In this document: in pieces, positions 23,376 to 33,282 of the stretch
Layout of the letters: every line of letters begins with the position of its first letter
Numbering within the stretch: the first letter of the stretch is position 1
Source of the DNA: Chelonoidis abingdonii
Taxonomy: Eukaryota > Chordata > Testudines > Testudinidae
Assembly: GCF_003597395.2 (NCBI RefSeq)
Contig: NC_133777.1
Span: 9,731,361 to 9,795,360, forward strand
Length of the DNA stretch: 64,000 bases
Direction: 5' to 3'
Program-made: the position numbers and the translations under genes
Notes under the pieces: model-generated
What the model saw: the letters and a program-made list of their open reading frames with translations, nothing else
The model's database searches: none
Told to the model about the DNA's origin: nothing

Positions 23376-26300
23376 CACACTTCAAAGGCCCCCTTTTCAA
23401 TCAAACATTTGAGGAGGAGGAAGGGTATATGGTGTAACAGGAAACTAATGTTCATTATTGGTTGGTGAGTTAGAATTATATAAGCATATTATTTTATAAT
23501 CTGTGGTGACTATTTTAATCACTGAGTTTTAACTGTTGTAAAAGCACTCAGAGCTCTGGATGGTAATCATAATTGCGATAAACCTCAAGAAAGAGAAAAA
23601 AATAAATACAAGGGGACTTTATTTAAATTTGTAAAGCAACTATTCATTGATCTACTTAGGCTAATGGAAAACTCTATTAAACCACGTGGAAGAAAAATAC
23701 ACCAGAGAGATGGCTACTTTTCCAGAATCAGCTCAATTTCTAACCAGAGAAATATTTGTAGCAAATTTTTGCATCCTAATTTACACGTCTCCAAGTTTGT
23801 AAAATGGCCAAACAATTAGAGCAATTTTATTAAATGTCAGAAATGTATGAGTAAATTTCATGCGTACACACACACATATTATATTAGGATGATTGAAAAT
23901 TTGATTGCAAATTGTCACGTTACTTTTTAAATGTCAAACTAGATTGGTTGGTTCATAAGTCACATGGGCATTATTTCTATTACCCTGAATGACTAAGCCT
24001 ACTCCACATGTTTTGAGGACGATTAAAAACAATTTTGACTCATTTTTTTGAAAATGGAGTGGCTGCATTTGTGTGTTCTCACTAACCTACTCTTCTGTGG
24101 ACTGCTCCCAACAACTGCTGCCCTTTTTGATGATGTTGACACCTCAGGTTAGCCCTCCATGCTGGCTGGACAGTGAGTTGAAGGAATGTTGGGACATATG
24201 GAAATCATCATTTAATCCTATCACTTGTAGAGGAGAAATCAGTGTGCATATTGTACAAGTGGTTCATGCCCCCGTCGTACCTGGCATGTGTATCTGGGTA
24301 TAGTATAAAATAGATTATAAATATAGATATAGATGTCTAAGTGTTGTGTTATCCCTTCCATGTTTTCTCTCCATAAGCCAAAAAATCACTAAAGATTGGT
24401 GACAATGTTACTTCTGGGAAAGAGATCCAATGCTCAACACTACAAAATTTAGAAATCTCAAGTCAGAAGTGCATTTTGAAAGCCAATCTGAGAAACATCC
24501 AGAGCCTTGGAACCCTGCAAGGAAGTGAAAACTGAGCAAAACAAACTGGTAAAATGTTGCACAAAAAAGTTAACCCCTTTCCAGATCTCCCAACCATTCC
24601 AAGTTTCACAGGACTGTCCTGCTTTGATCTCCTAGACCCACTCACACCTCCCTCAATGCAATGTTGGCATTGCAACATTGTGTGCTAGGTCGCAATGCCA
24701 ATTAAATTTGGCCTGTCTGCCTCTCTGTCTCCATCTACAGAGGGGCACATGGGCCAAAACTGAGAGGCACTGTGTCCCGCTTTAGCCACTTTAAATGTTG
24801 GGAGATATGCCACCTTCTACTTGGCCCTGATTTTATATTGCAGCATTTTAAGGTATTTTTCAGAAATCTGAGCTTTACCTCTCTAGAACGCAATAAATTC
24901 CTCCATACAGCAAACACTAAACATGCCCGCATTAAGAAACACAGAAAATATTCTAAAGGAAAGCATGACTTTTTCCCCAATCTCCCCAGAAGACTCACCA
25001 ATAACTTTTGTTTGCTTCATGAGCATGTATGAAGTCTCAACAGTGACAGAGCTACTGAATGAGTGCACAGTTTTACAAACTATGCCTGGTTGGAAAAGCA
25101 AATGACAAGAATACTAGGAAAGGACTGTCCACAATCCAAAATCACATTCATCACAGGATGACAGCCAATTGCTAAATGGTCTAAAACAAATCCAAAAGAC
25201 ACATTTTGAAAATGTACTATCATGGGGACAATAAACCCTGCCTAGCATTTTTAATATCAATTTTAATAGCAGTTTACTTTTCTCACCGCTAGGAATAAAA
25301 TGAACTAAAAAAAAGTGCAGTAGGCATTGTGCTATGATAGCTTTTAATTTAAGTTGAAAACTTACATAAACCACTATCTCTCTCTTTAAGCGGAGAGACG
25401 GTCTTTTGGGCAGACTTTGCTACATGCCCATACACATCTGAGCTTCTCAGTGAGGAAAACGAGGGAAAATCTTTGTTCCACAACGTTATACGTTGCTTTC
25501 TATTTCCTTTGTTTACAAACATAAAATTCCCTACAGCATGAATTCCAGAAACAGAATAAGTCACAATTAGCATGATCCTAGTCACTAATGACAAAAGTCA
25601 ATAGACTTCAGATTTCCCTTTCTACCAGCTACTCACATGCACCTGATAGCATAATTTATTTTTTATTTGCCGATCACTGAACTGCAGACTTTACTTTTTC
25701 ATCTTCCTGCATTAGGTAACAGAGGCAAATAATGTAGGTACAGTTGTTTCTTGCTCCTGCAGGGGAAGGTGGTGTTCAAAGAGGACTCCAGATCCTACCA
25801 GAAGAAGCATGACCCATAAATTGCAGATAATATGCTGAATTAGGTGAATAGCAAAACTGAAGGTCTGCAGGAAATCTATATACACTTCTCTCACATATAT
25901 GTATCATTATGAATCCTCCTAATTGAAAAGTGAAATGCAGCAGACAACAGCATCGATCATTACCTTTATAATAATGTGATAACCCATTTTGTTGTTCTGA
26001 AAGCCAAATATATTCATTAAAACAGCATAAATTACAATATGATTAAAATTGAACGTGTTATTCTGCATAAATGAGAGCTTTGTTGGGTCTTTGTACTGGC
26101 AGTGTTCTAGCAGGAGGATAGGATATTATTTGGTATTTGTACATCTACTGAGTTTTTAATTCATAGAACAGTAATGTAAATTAAATCTCAAAAAAACAGT
26201 GAGCCATTAACTGGGTGTCACCACCACTATAAAGTCAACACTGATAATGCCGTCCTCTCTCTTCTTTAATAAAATGTGTTTTCCTTATGTAGACAGTTTT

Positions 26301-27553
26301 AATCTCTTTACACTGAAGATTTTGCTCAACAGTATTTAATAACCCCAGTGTTATCAAGGGACTCATCCTCTCTATATAGATACCATTTATTGGAATAAAT
26401 TATACAGCAAATTTTTCAGAATCAGTGATTGTTGACAGGCTTGTTTACTGTTCATTAATAAACAATAAAGGTTATCATTCCTGCTGGATAATACTGAGGT
26501 TACTTGATTACATTTATGTCTAATTACTGTAAATGACCTATAACTCACCAGACTTCTGGGCATTTATTCTGAACTTTGCACAGAATGCAATCCTTTATCA
26601 TGGCAGCTAAATATGTCAGGATTAACATTCTGCTAAACATTCAAATAGAAATTACACTAAAGTTGTAAAAAGGGGGTTTATGAGAGGTTTTATACAATCT
26701 GTGTATTCTAATCAGCTCTGGGAAGATATAAAGGATAAATATCATCTCCTAGCAGACTATTACTTATCTCTCAGTTAAGCAAAAACCCTGCTAATGCCAT
26801 GGAAAAGCAGTAAAAGAAGTTTAAGTCTTTTTTTACAGAAACAAACACCAGGGTATATAAGACAATTTTACAGTATATTGAAATCTTTCTATATTGTCCT
26901 CATTTAAACTGAAATTGTTAGAAAAATTCTACAAAGGCCAAAACAGAACTTACACACAAGTGAAATCATCTTTACCTCAGTTTTATCAGTTCATTTGACA
27001 CATATCTAACACTTTTTTGTGGATTTTCACTTATGAACTGTAAATATCAGTGCTTAATTCTTTATTAATTTCTGTTTGTTTACAGGCCCCTTTAATAAAT
27101 AGCAATGCTTTTAATACGTATCTTCACATTTTTTTCTGCCTCCCACAATTGAACTCATAGGAATTTTGGTGGTGGTGGCAGCAGACCATGAATTTGCTCT
27201 GATATATTCCTAAGCTTTCTTCCACCATACCTACAACCTGATTATCCACTGACTCGTACGGTAGATAACTGGGTCAATGTCCTTTGCATAACTTCTACAC
27301 CACCACCTACCAATGCACCTACATCTCTTTCATGAGGCCAGTTCAGACAATGTTGCCACTTCAGAAGGGAGATGATTAAATGTTGGTGCAATGTTTACTG
27401 CTCATGCTCCAGTGCCATGTGATGCCAAGTACCAACTGCAGCACATTAACAAGCAGCTCTGGAGTGATAATTTGTGTCTGTCAGGGAATCACAGATTTTT
27501 CTTCTCCTATTTTAAAGGAAATCTCCAACACTGTTCCCCTAACTCCTGCCATG
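23376..27553. other. Long AT-rich intronic stretch
   Basis: No gene or mobile element recognised in about 4 kb. Between about 26200 and 26800 the sequence is notably free of repeat words and holds many TAAT/ATTA and CTTTATCAT-type words; a conserved non-coding block is possible but unproven. Short frames elsewhere are incidental. Confidence 0.45.
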
Positions 27554-28036
27554 AATATGTAAGCAGAGTCAGGATGAGCTCTACCCTGACATCAGGTGGT
27601 GAATTATGGTGAGTGTGGAAAATAATTTCAGGGGCTGATCGTGTTTGCATAGGCACACTCACCCCGCCTGGCATAGCCCACGGCAACCTGGGATGGTTGC
27701 TTTAGCAGCTGTGGGATCCCCAGTTTCTTTGTTGTTGGGGCGGGAGGAGTGGAGTGTTGTCACCCTGATTGTGTGAACGAGGAACTGTGAAACTGCTTTG
27801 TGACAGGGAGTCTCACCATCAGTTGAGTGGCACTCACTAGACAAGGGAGTGGGCTCATTGTGTGAGCCAGAAGCATCAATTGCACTTCCTCCTCTCTCCA
27901 CTGCTGAATACCAGAGCTGATTTTTGATTCCATTAAGAATCTAAGTTACAGGTTCCTGAGCTGAACTCACTAAGAGCTGAAAACACTGAAGAGCTGTGCT
28001 AACTAGTGTGGGAGCCTGAAGCTATATTGCGGAGTA

Positions 28037-28295
28037 GAGCAGCTGGCAGAGCAGAGCAGTTTGTGGGACAGTTGGAGTGCCCACAGAGCGAGCAGAGCCG
28101 AGCAGTTTGCAGGGACAGCTGGAGTGGATCACGGGACAGCTGATGGAGCAGAGCAGCTGGCGGAGCAGAGCAGTTTGTGGGACAGTTGGAGTGCCCACGG
28201 AGCAAGCGGAGCCGAGCAGTTTGCAGGGACGGCTGGAGCGGATCACGGGACAGCTGATGGAGCAGAGCAGCTGGCGGAGCGGAGCAGTTCGTGGG
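28037..28295 (+). repeat. 114-bp tandem repeat within the LTR
   Basis: GAGCAGCTGG recurs at 28037, 28151 and 28265, giving two full units of 114 bp and part of a third; units differ by only a few bases. As 114 is a multiple of three, a frame without stops runs through it on both strands (up to 196 codons), which is not evidence of a protein. Tandem blocks in LTR U3 regions often carry transcription factor sites. Confidence 0.9.
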
Positions 28296-28826
28296 GAAGG
28301 TGGAAGCAGAATCCCATGGAGAGGCAGGGCAGTCATCCCCGGACCACGTAAGGTGCCCCTTTCTACCCAGGCTGGCGGGGGTGGGGGAGGGAAACCCCTG
28401 AAGATAGACTCTTGAACTCTGGGGCTGCACTGACCTGGGACAGAGACTTTTGGGTTGAGGGACTTTTGGGACTGTGGGTGATCTTTGGGTTGCTGGACTC
28501 CAGGGACATTTGGGATATTGGACTTTGGAGTCTTGGGGTGATTTAGGGGTTGCTGGACTCAAGAGCCCAGGGAAGAGGACACAGCCCAATTTCCTGGGGT
28601 GGGTCTTTGCTCATAGTTTGGTCTCTGAACTCTAGTTGAGGTGTTTTCCCAATTTAATGCTATGTTGTTTATCTCATGTTATTAAACATTTTTTGCTACA
28701 CCGAGACTCTATGCTTGCGAGAGAGGAAGTATTGCCTCTTTGAGGCGCCCAGGGTGTGTGTAAGATTTTCCCAGGTCATTGGGTGGGGGCTCGAGCTGGT
28801 TTTGCATTATGCTGTAGGGAAGGGAC

Positions 28827-29050
28827 CAAGGGCGGCTCTAGGCATTTTGCCACCCCAAGCACGGCAGGCAGACTGCCTTCAGCAGCTTGCCTGTGGAGGA
28901 TCTGCCAGTCCTGCGGCTTCGGCGGACCTCCTGCAGGACCCTCCACAGGCGTGCTGCCAAAGGCAGCCTGCCTGCCAGCCTCGCGGCGCCAGCAGAGCAC
29001 CCCCCTCCGCAAGCAAGCGCTTGGCGTGCTGGGGCCTGGAGCCGCCCCTG
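28827..29050. mobile_element. hAT element, 224 bp, inserted in the LTR
   Basis: Ends CAAGGGCGGCTCTAGGC and (complement of right end) CAGGGGCGGCTCCAGGC are inverted repeats. The exact 8-bp duplication GAAGGGAC lies at 28819-28826 and 29051-29058. The word GCCACCCCAAGCACGGC just inside the left end links it to the copies at 17505 and 46721. Non-coding; the 100-173-codon frames crossing it are incidental. Confidence 0.93.
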
Positions 29051-29119
29051 GAAGGGACCCCTGTATTGAACCCGGCCCTTGCTGCTATCAGTTCGGCCTG
29101 GCAAAAGGGTTACAAATAC

Positions 29120-29758
29120 ACATACAATTTCTAGATTCATTACTTGTTCCCTCTTCTGGCCTTAGATACTTTGCAGCTGTCTGGCATAGGAGTTTGTGGC
29201 AGATGCATGGAGGAATCAGACTGCACATTAAGGACCTTACCCAGCAAGCTGTTCCATATGTGCCAAAGCCTCATTGATTTCAAGGCTTTTAAAGACGCCT
29301 TGTTCCCTCAGGACTGCATTAAAAAAAAATCTCAGGCCTTTTGGTAGTGTCAGAGTTGAGAGTGCAAAGGAAATGGGTGCTAAGCCTTTGAAATGGAACA
29401 GAACTAAAAAGGAATACAGAGATGGGTCCTGTCTAGGCAGGCCACTAAGTATAAAGAATTTTTGATTTCCACAGTCTGAATTCACTTAATGTGGGTGATA
29501 TTTTTCTGATTTTTAGATAGAGAGGGGAAGAGAGATAAATAGAGAGCTTAATTTTCCCAAATCTTAAAACAAAGAAAAAAAGCTACAGATGTGGGACATG
29601 TGGAGGGGAGTTAGGGTAAGAGGGAAATCTCAGTATTATTTTTTCATGGTACACAGGTATGCATACAGTGTGAATTCAATATCTCCTGTACTGAGGGACT
29701 ACAAATATACCCTGGACTTGCAGGGGATGCATTCTGTGATGTGATGGCTTCCCTAGTC
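29120..29758. other. Intronic stretch without recognised gene
   Basis: Short non-coding spacer between two LTRs; includes purine-rich AGAGAGGGGAAGAGAGATA near 29518. Confidence 0.5.
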
Positions 29759-29764
29759 AACTAT

Positions 29765-30744
29765 TGTCATAGTACAATTCCCCACTCTGAATCTTAGCCT
29801 CCAAAAGATGGGGTACCAGCATGAATTCCTCTAAGCTAATTACCAGCTTAGAACCTGTAGCGCTGCCACCAACCAGGAATTCCAGTGCCTGGTACACTCT
29901 GGTCCCCCCAAAAACCTTGCCCGGGGAACCCCAAGACCCAGACCCTCTGGATNNNNNNNNNNNNNNNNNNNNNNNNNNNNNNNNNNNNNNNNNNNNNNNN
30001 NNNNNNNNNNNNNNNNNNNNNNNNNNNNNNNNNNNNNNNNNNNNNNNNNNNNNNNNNNNNNNNNNNNNNNNNNNNNNNNNNNNNNNNNNNNNNNNNNNNN
30101 NNNNNNNNNNNNNNNNNNNNNNNNNNNNNNNNNNNNNNNNNNNNNNNNNNNNNNNNNNNNNNNNNNNNNNNNNNNNNNNNNNNNNNNNNNNNNNNNNNNN
30201 NNNNNNNNNNNNNNNNNNNNNNNNNNNNNNNNNNNNNNNNNNNNNNNNNNNNNNNNNNNNNNNNNNNNNNNNNNNNNNNNNNNNNNNNNNNNNNNNNNNN
30301 NNNNNNNNNNNNNNNNNNNNNNNNNNNNNNNNNNNNNNNNNNNNNNNNNNNNNNNNNNNNNNNNNNNNNNNNNNNNNNNNNNNNNNNNNNNNNNNNNNNN
30401 NNNNNNNNNNNNNNNNNNNNNNNNNNNNNNNNNNNNNNNNNNNNNNNNNNNNNNNNNNNNNNNNNNNNNNNNNNNNNNNNNNNNNNNNNNNNNNNNNNNN
30501 NNNNNNNGGAGATTGGAGAGAAACCTGGTTGCACGTCTGGTCCCTCTGAGCCCCCGGAGTGAACAACAACCAAAAACTAACAGCACACACAGAAACTTCC
30601 CTCCCTCAAGATTTGAAAGTATTCCGTCTCCTGATTGGTCCTCTGGTCAGGTGACAGCTAGGCTTACTGAACTTGTTAACCCTTTATAGTCAAAGAGATA
30701 TAAAGTACTTCTGTGCTATTAACTTTTCTTATCTGTTTACGACA
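29765..30744. mobile_element. LTR retroelement copy interrupted by the assembly gap
   Basis: Left end TGTCATAGTACAATTCCCC and right end GTTTACGACA have TGTC/GACA inverted termini. The exact 5-bp duplication ACTAT flanks them (29760-29764 and 30745-30749). The visible 188 bp on the left and 237 bp on the right resemble a well-known turtle LTR. The middle is N, so it cannot be told from this sequence whether it is a solo LTR or two LTRs with an internal region whose true length is lost in the gap. Confidence 0.85.
29953..30507. other. Assembly gap (555 N)
   Basis: Run of N from 29953 to 30507. All frames reported across it consist of unknown residues and carry no information. Its size may be an estimate. 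Confidence 0.99.
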
Positions 30745-31304
30745 ACTATGATCCCATTATTTAAATTCAGAGCTTTCGGGGCTGCACCAAAATGGGCTGC
30801 AGAGTGCCCCGAAAAGTTAAGTGCTCCTGAAATGCCACAGTACAACCTTAAGAATTTAATCTGCCAGGAACTGAGATAACACGAAAAAAGCAAGACAAGA
30901 GGAACCTAGCTATTGTTAATGGGACCCTTCACATTTGCTGAACAAGATGCACAGTCATGTAGCTGCCATTCTTCTAGCCACATCTTCATGATGGTTATTA
31001 CCTAGAAACTTGAATTTCTCTTTCAAGAAACAGTTATTCAAATAATATTTCCAAGCCCTTCTCAAAAATAAACTACTTTTGTTTAAAAATCACTAATTTT
31101 GGTTGCAGGAGGAACCTGGCATCCCAGGTTAGGCAAGTGTGACAGAATGTACCCATGTCCACTATTGTAATAATCTTTGTACAAAGTAGGCCTTGAGAGG
31201 TATCATTTGAAAACTCATAATTTCCTGGTCATTATTGTCCTGGTAAAAGACACATGGCAACATTGTGTGAAAAGTTAGAAGATTCCATCATATGGTATTA
31301 TTAA

Positions 31305-31526
31305 GGGCTTGTCTGCACTGACAATTTACAGCGCTGCAACTTTCTCGCTCAGGGGTGTGAAAAAACACCAGTTCGAGCACAGCAAGTTTCAGTGCTGTAA
31401 AATGCCAGTGTAGACAGTGCACCAGTTCTGGGAGCTGTGCCCCTTGTGGAGGTGATTTTTTTAGAGCGCTGCACTCCTCCGCGATTACACAAGCCATCTT
31501 AAAGCGCTGCCAGTGTAGACTAGCCC
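31305..31526. mobile_element. Harbinger-like MITE, 222 bp
   Basis: Termini GGGCTTGTCTGCACTG and (complement of right end) GGGCTAGTCTACACTG form a 16-bp inverted repeat with two mismatches. The 3-bp TAA on each side (31302-31304, 31527-31529) fits the TWA target preference of PIF/Harbinger transposases. The interior contains AGCGCTGCA-type palindromic words and GTGTGAAAAAACACC, a small hairpin. No transposase. Confidence 0.85.
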
Positions 31527-31623
31527 TAAAACATGTTCCAAGTCTGGGGAGTGGCCAAACCAGTTCTTCAAAGACATACAGCAAACTGACCCCTCAGCCA
31601 GATGTAAACAAGGTCAATGAGCC

Positions 31624-32423
31624 TGTGACACTGCACCCCATATTCTTCACAGTGATATTAGTATGATATTATTATGATGTATTTTATGCAAGACATGTGA
31701 GGTGTCATTGGAAAGGTTATGATTTGCAGAATATGATTATCCTATTTGTATGCATATATCATTTTTGTATCTGAAGTTAGGAATACTGACTACATATCTG
31801 TATTTCAAATGTTTACACCTGGGGAACACCCACCAGACGAGATGTTCTCAGCCTAGATAGTGGGTGGGGAAGAGCCATTAGAGAGAGCAATAGGCTTTAG
31901 GAGATGCTTATCTCCCCTGGGGAGCCTTCCAAGTAATGGCTGCTTTAATCTGTTTGCTATCACTTATAATCACTTAAAATCTATCTTTTGTAGTTAATAA
32001 ACTTGTTTTTGCTTTATCTAAAATCAGTGTGTGAGAATCACAACTCGGGGCAGAAAGCTGTTGCATATTCCCCTCCACACTGAGGGAAGGAGCAAATTTC
32101 ATGAGTTTACACTATACAGTTCCCTGTGCAGTGCAAGATGGTATAATTTTGGGCTTATATTCCAGAAGGGATGCATGCCTTAGGAACTGGGAGGTGCCCT
32201 AGCTGGAGCCTTCCCATACAGGGGCTGGTCAGAGTGTCTGCATGTAACCGCAGCTTGGTTTGTCTCTATCTGTATGTGTGCTGGTGAAAGTGTAGACTGG
32301 AACCTGGAGAGGGCTTGGTGGCTTGTCACAGCAGTATAGCATAAAAGGGAGCCCTGGCTGGTGGGCCAGGGGAACTCAGTGGTACCCCAGTTTTGGGTGA
32401 CACCCCAAGGGGAACCAGTCACA
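31624..32423 (+). mobile_element. Inner solo LTR, 800 bp
   Basis: Starts TGTGACACTGCACCCC and ends GGGAACCAGTCACA (TGTGAC/GTCACA ends). Flanks GAGCC (31619-31623) and GGGCC (32424-32428) match at 4 of 5. Its first 200 bp are homologous to the minus-strand LTR ending at 23375. The polyadenylation context GTAGTTAATAAACTTG lies near 31991. No internal retroelement genes. Confidence 0.85.
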
Positions 32424-33282
32424 GGGCCAGTACCTGTGAAGTGGCTATTCTTTAGAAGGAAAGGGGGGCAGCGGGGGAAAAAAATCTACATCTTAGTAAA
32501 GACACAGCATGGAATTCCTGGCCCCATCTGCCTTTTGCTATGCTCTTAGATAGAAATACTTCTCAAAGGGAAGATGGGACTATAAAAAGAAGGGGCAAAC
32601 ATGCCCATGTACCCCTCCTCCTCACTCTCTCTCTCCATTGATTTACTGTACTAGAAGGAACAAAGGTAGCAGCCTTTCAACTGGGAAAGGGGCCCTGGTT
32701 CGAGAAGTTTGGCCAATAAGACTGTTGATAGCATACAGTGAGAAAAAACTTTGCTTTGAGTTTAATTTAGTTGGTTGGGCACTAGCTGCACTTTATCTTT
32801 ATTTTTCTTGTAATCATTTCTGACTTTTATACCTCATTACCTGTATTCACTTAATTTTTTTTTGTGGTTAATAAACTTGCTTTATTGTTTTATCTAATCC
32901 AGTGTATTTGAACTGAAGTGTCTGGGAAACTCCATTTGAGAAAAGAATATGTGCATATCATTTCTATTAATAAAATGATTGACTTTCCATAAGCTTGTTT
33001 TGTCCAGGAGAGGGCTGGGCAGTACAAGACACATTTCTGAGGGGAAATGTGGGACTAGGGGTGTGTTGATATCACCCTGCAATATAAGCAGATAGGATCG
33101 TAGGTGTGGCTGGCTGCAGCTCACACACACACCAAGCTGAGGGTGACTTGCATGCTGGAGGCTGTTTGTGAGCAGGCCGGAATTGGAGACTACAGTGACA
33201 AAGCAGCATAAAGGGCACCCAAGGTCAAGAGTTACATAAGCACTCACTAGTCAAGATAGGACCCTGGGTATGTCACAGCAGG

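Larger units (their letters stand above)
27558..29114 (+). mobile_element. Solo LTR with internal tandem repeats, split by a hAT
   Basis: Starts TGTAAGCAGAGTC and ends AAAAGGGTTACA: five-base inverted ends TGTAA/TTACA. A 4-bp duplication AATA flanks it (27554-27557 and 29115-29118), as made by several retroviral-type integrases. A polyadenylation-like ATTAAA lies near 28681. No gag, protease or polymerase text occurs inside or beside it, so it is a solo LTR, about 1.3 kb without the hAT at 28827-29050. I recognise the sequence as a common turtle LTR; I cannot assign it to endogenous retrovirus or Gypsy by eye. Confidence 0.85.
31138..33277 (+). mobile_element. Outer LTR carrying a nested LTR and a nested MITE
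   Basis: Starts TGTGACAGAATGTACCC and ends GGGTATGTCACA, with a seven-base inverted terminus TGTGACA/TGTCACA. Flanks GCAAG (31133-31137) and GCAGG (33278-33282) agree at 4 of 5. Removing the inner LTR (31624-32423) and the MITE (31305-31526) leaves about 1.1 kb, an ordinary LTR length. GGTTAATAAACTTGC near 32867 supplies a polyadenylation signal on the plus strand. Non-coding throughout. It must be the oldest of the three insertions. Confidence 0.8.

Noticed and set aside
27999..28589. 196-codon minus-strand frame and shorter companions
   Set aside because: Produced by a 114-bp (38-codon) tandem repeat in an LTR; repetition in frame removes stops by chance on both strands.
28676..29277. Frames of 152 and 173 codons
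   Set aside because: They run across the junctions of an LTR and an inserted hAT, crossing both target duplications, so cannot be an ancestral gene.
29757..30590. Frames of 225-277 codons
   Set aside because: Mostly unknown residues from the assembly gap.
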